Shown here in pieces: positions 46,329 through 47,244 of a stretch of 47,244 bases of DNA; the first letter of the stretch is position 1, and each line of letters starts with the position of its first letter. A model generated the notes under the pieces. The model was not told the DNA's origin. It saw only the letters and a program-made list of their open reading frames with translations, and searched no databases. The stretch is from assembly GCA_018666775.1 (NCBI GenBank), contig JABIXC010000012.1, forward strand, positions 1 through 47,244. Direction: 5' to 3'. Source of the DNA: Rhodospirillales bacterium. Its GTDB lineage: Bacteria; Pseudomonadota; Alphaproteobacteria; SMXQ01. Position numbers and translations under genes: made by a program.

Positions 46329-47117
46329 ATGAGCAACCATTACGACATCGACATCCCATCCATGAAGGACGCGGTCAGCGATGCTGAATGGGAAACCCGA
46401 CTTGATCTGGCAGCCCTTTACCGAGCCGCCGCCCATGCGGGGTTTCAAGATGTCACCCTCAACCATTTGACGGCCCGCGTGCCTGATGCACCGGATCACT
46501 TCCTGATCAAGCCAACAGAGTTGATGTTCGAAGAGGTCACGGCTTCAAGCCTTTTGTGTTTCGATCTGGATGACAGGCCGGTCTACGATCAGGCCCTGAA
46601 CAAAAGCCCCGCATCCTTTAATCTGCACGGCACCCTTTTGAAGGCGCGCACGGACGTGAATTGCATCATGCATCTTCATTCCGATGCAGGCGCTGCCGTA
46701 TCGGCACAGAAAAAAGGGTTTCTGTTTATTTCCCAGGATGCCATGCGGTTTTGGAACAAAATCGCCACCCACACCTATGAAGGGCTGGTGCACGGCGAAG
46801 GCCTGGAAGAATGCAAACAACTGATCGATGATATGGGCGATAAAACCGTCTTGATGCTACACAACCACGGCACATTGGTTGTCGGGCGCACCATCGGCGA
46901 GGCATTTCTGCTCAATCATTTTCTGGAACGCGCCATGACCATCCAAATCGGCGCATTGGCCGGGGGCGGGGAAATCATCCAGCCATCCGATGATGTCTGC
47001 GCCAAAATTGCCGAAGGCTGGATCGAAAATCGACCCAATCCCGGCATCGCGGGTGCGCGCGATTGGAACGCCATCCGTCGCCAGATGGACCGGCTATATC
47101 CAAATTACCGGACCTAA
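46329..47117 (+). CDS. Class II aldolase/adducin family protein
   Basis: The fold is that of zinc-dependent fuculose/ribulose phosphate aldolases. Zinc ligands H115 and H117 (MHLHS) and H180 (LHNHGT) are present. The catalytic glutamate of FucA (in P-S-S-E-W) has no equivalent; here the segment reads SPASFNLH, as in the adducin-like branch. An aldol reaction is therefore uncertain, and decarboxylation or another role is possible. Length 262 is normal. GAGGG lies 12 bases upstream of the ATG. It follows the TctC terminator and converges with a partial gene at the window end with no gap. Confidence 0.85.
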   Translation: MSNHYDIDIPSMKDAVSDAEWETRLDLAALYRAAAHAGFQDVTLNHLTARVPDAPDHFLIKPTELMFEEVTASSLLCFDLDDRPVYDQALNKSPASFNLHGTLLKARTDVNCIMHLHSDAGAAVSAQKKGFLFISQDAMRFWNKIATHTYEGLVHGEGLEECKQLIDDMGDKTVLMLHNHGTLVVGRTIGEAFLLNHFLERAMTIQIGALAGGGEIIQPSDDVCAKIAEGWIENRPNPGIAGARDWNAIRRQMDRLYPNYRT

Positions 47118-47244
47118 CTAAAACAGGTTGATCTCGCGGATAGACCGCAGAACCGGGAACCATGTGCCAATCAAGGCCTGTGGCCACAGGATGCGCAGCA
47201 ACATGTGAAACAGGCCATAGCAGAACAGCCACATGGGCAGCACC
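47118..47244 (-). CDS. C-terminal fragment of a hydrophobic, probably membrane, protein
   Basis: A minus-strand frame ends with TAG at 47118-47120, touching the stop of the plus-strand aldolase gene. The visible 41 residues are strongly hydrophobic (MWLFCYGLFHMLLRILW) and end VLRSIREINLF. This suggests a last transmembrane helix with a short cytoplasmic tail. The family cannot be named from this piece. The other long minus frame here (46975-47232) lies mainly within the aldolase gene and is less credible. Confidence 0.45.
   Translation of the reverse strand, partial: VLPMWLFCYGLFHMLLRILWPQALIGTWFPVLRSIREINLF

Noticed and set aside
46975-47232. Minus-strand frame across the aldolase end
   Set aside because: It mostly covers the aldolase gene; the hydrophobic frame ending at 47118 fits a convergent neighbour better.

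Overview
The window is a dense stretch of alphaproteobacterial chromosome. The main evidence is gene order: rplU-rpmA-obgE-proBA-nadD-rsfS-rlmH-gpmI-envC-ctpA-(divergent polysaccharide deacetylase)-rppH; an F1-only operon atpHAGDC separate from the F0 genes; priA-tal-DUF484-xerC; and mdh-sucCD-sucAB-lpdA. The block order and Ala/Lys/Pro-rich protein extensions fit a Rhodospirillales-like, possibly marine, lineage, but I cannot fix the genus. No tRNA, rRNA, CRISPR array, complete insertion sequence or prophage was seen.

Layout. 1-379: start of an unidentified leftward gene, an exact 70-bp tandem duplication and a good sigma70-type promoter for rplU. 392-12467 (+): ribosomal proteins L21/L27, a hairpin, then a long nearly continuous run for ribosome assembly and silencing (ObgE, RsfS, RlmH), proline synthesis (ProBA), NAD synthesis (NadD), glycolysis (GpmI), envelope proteins (EnvC, CtpA, YibQ-like) and RNA 5'-end hydrolysis (RppH). 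12469-18266 (-): the F1 ATP synthase operon, its terminator, then a separate diiron ferritin-like gene. 18500-20722 (-): priA. 20847-23214 (+): transaldolase, DUF484 protein, XerC. 23219-32515 (-): malate dehydrogenase, succinyl-CoA synthetase, the 2-oxoglutarate dehydrogenase complex and a small membrane protein, i.e. half of the TCA cycle. 32592-37650 (-): MDR oxidoreductase, NadC, ZapE, a DMT exporter and an ornithine cyclodeaminase/mu-crystallin homologue.

37799-47244 is accessory in character. An exported methyltransferase and an HpcH/HpaI aldolase (+) converge on a cupin, a solute-binding-fold protein without signal peptide and a molybdenum hydroxylase large subunit (- operon). The hydroxylase gene is divergent from a UbiD-type prenyl-FMN decarboxylase, which is followed by a tripartite tricarboxylate transporter (TctC/Bug) binding protein and a class II aldolase/adducin homologue. 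This set looks like uptake and breakdown of an unknown carboxylated, probably aromatic or heteroaromatic, compound: capture (TctC), hydroxylation (Mo enzyme), decarboxylation (UbiD), C-C cleavage (HpcH; adducin-like). It is the best candidate for an undescribed system. Partner genes expected for several parts (FAD and 2Fe-2S subunits, UbiX, TctA/TctB) are not in the window.

A second theme is a set of lysine-rich terminal tails on unrelated proteins (L21, NadD, SucA, Mdh, the PGPGW-like membrane protein, TctC), the most extreme being ten consecutive lysines on the exported TctC protein.
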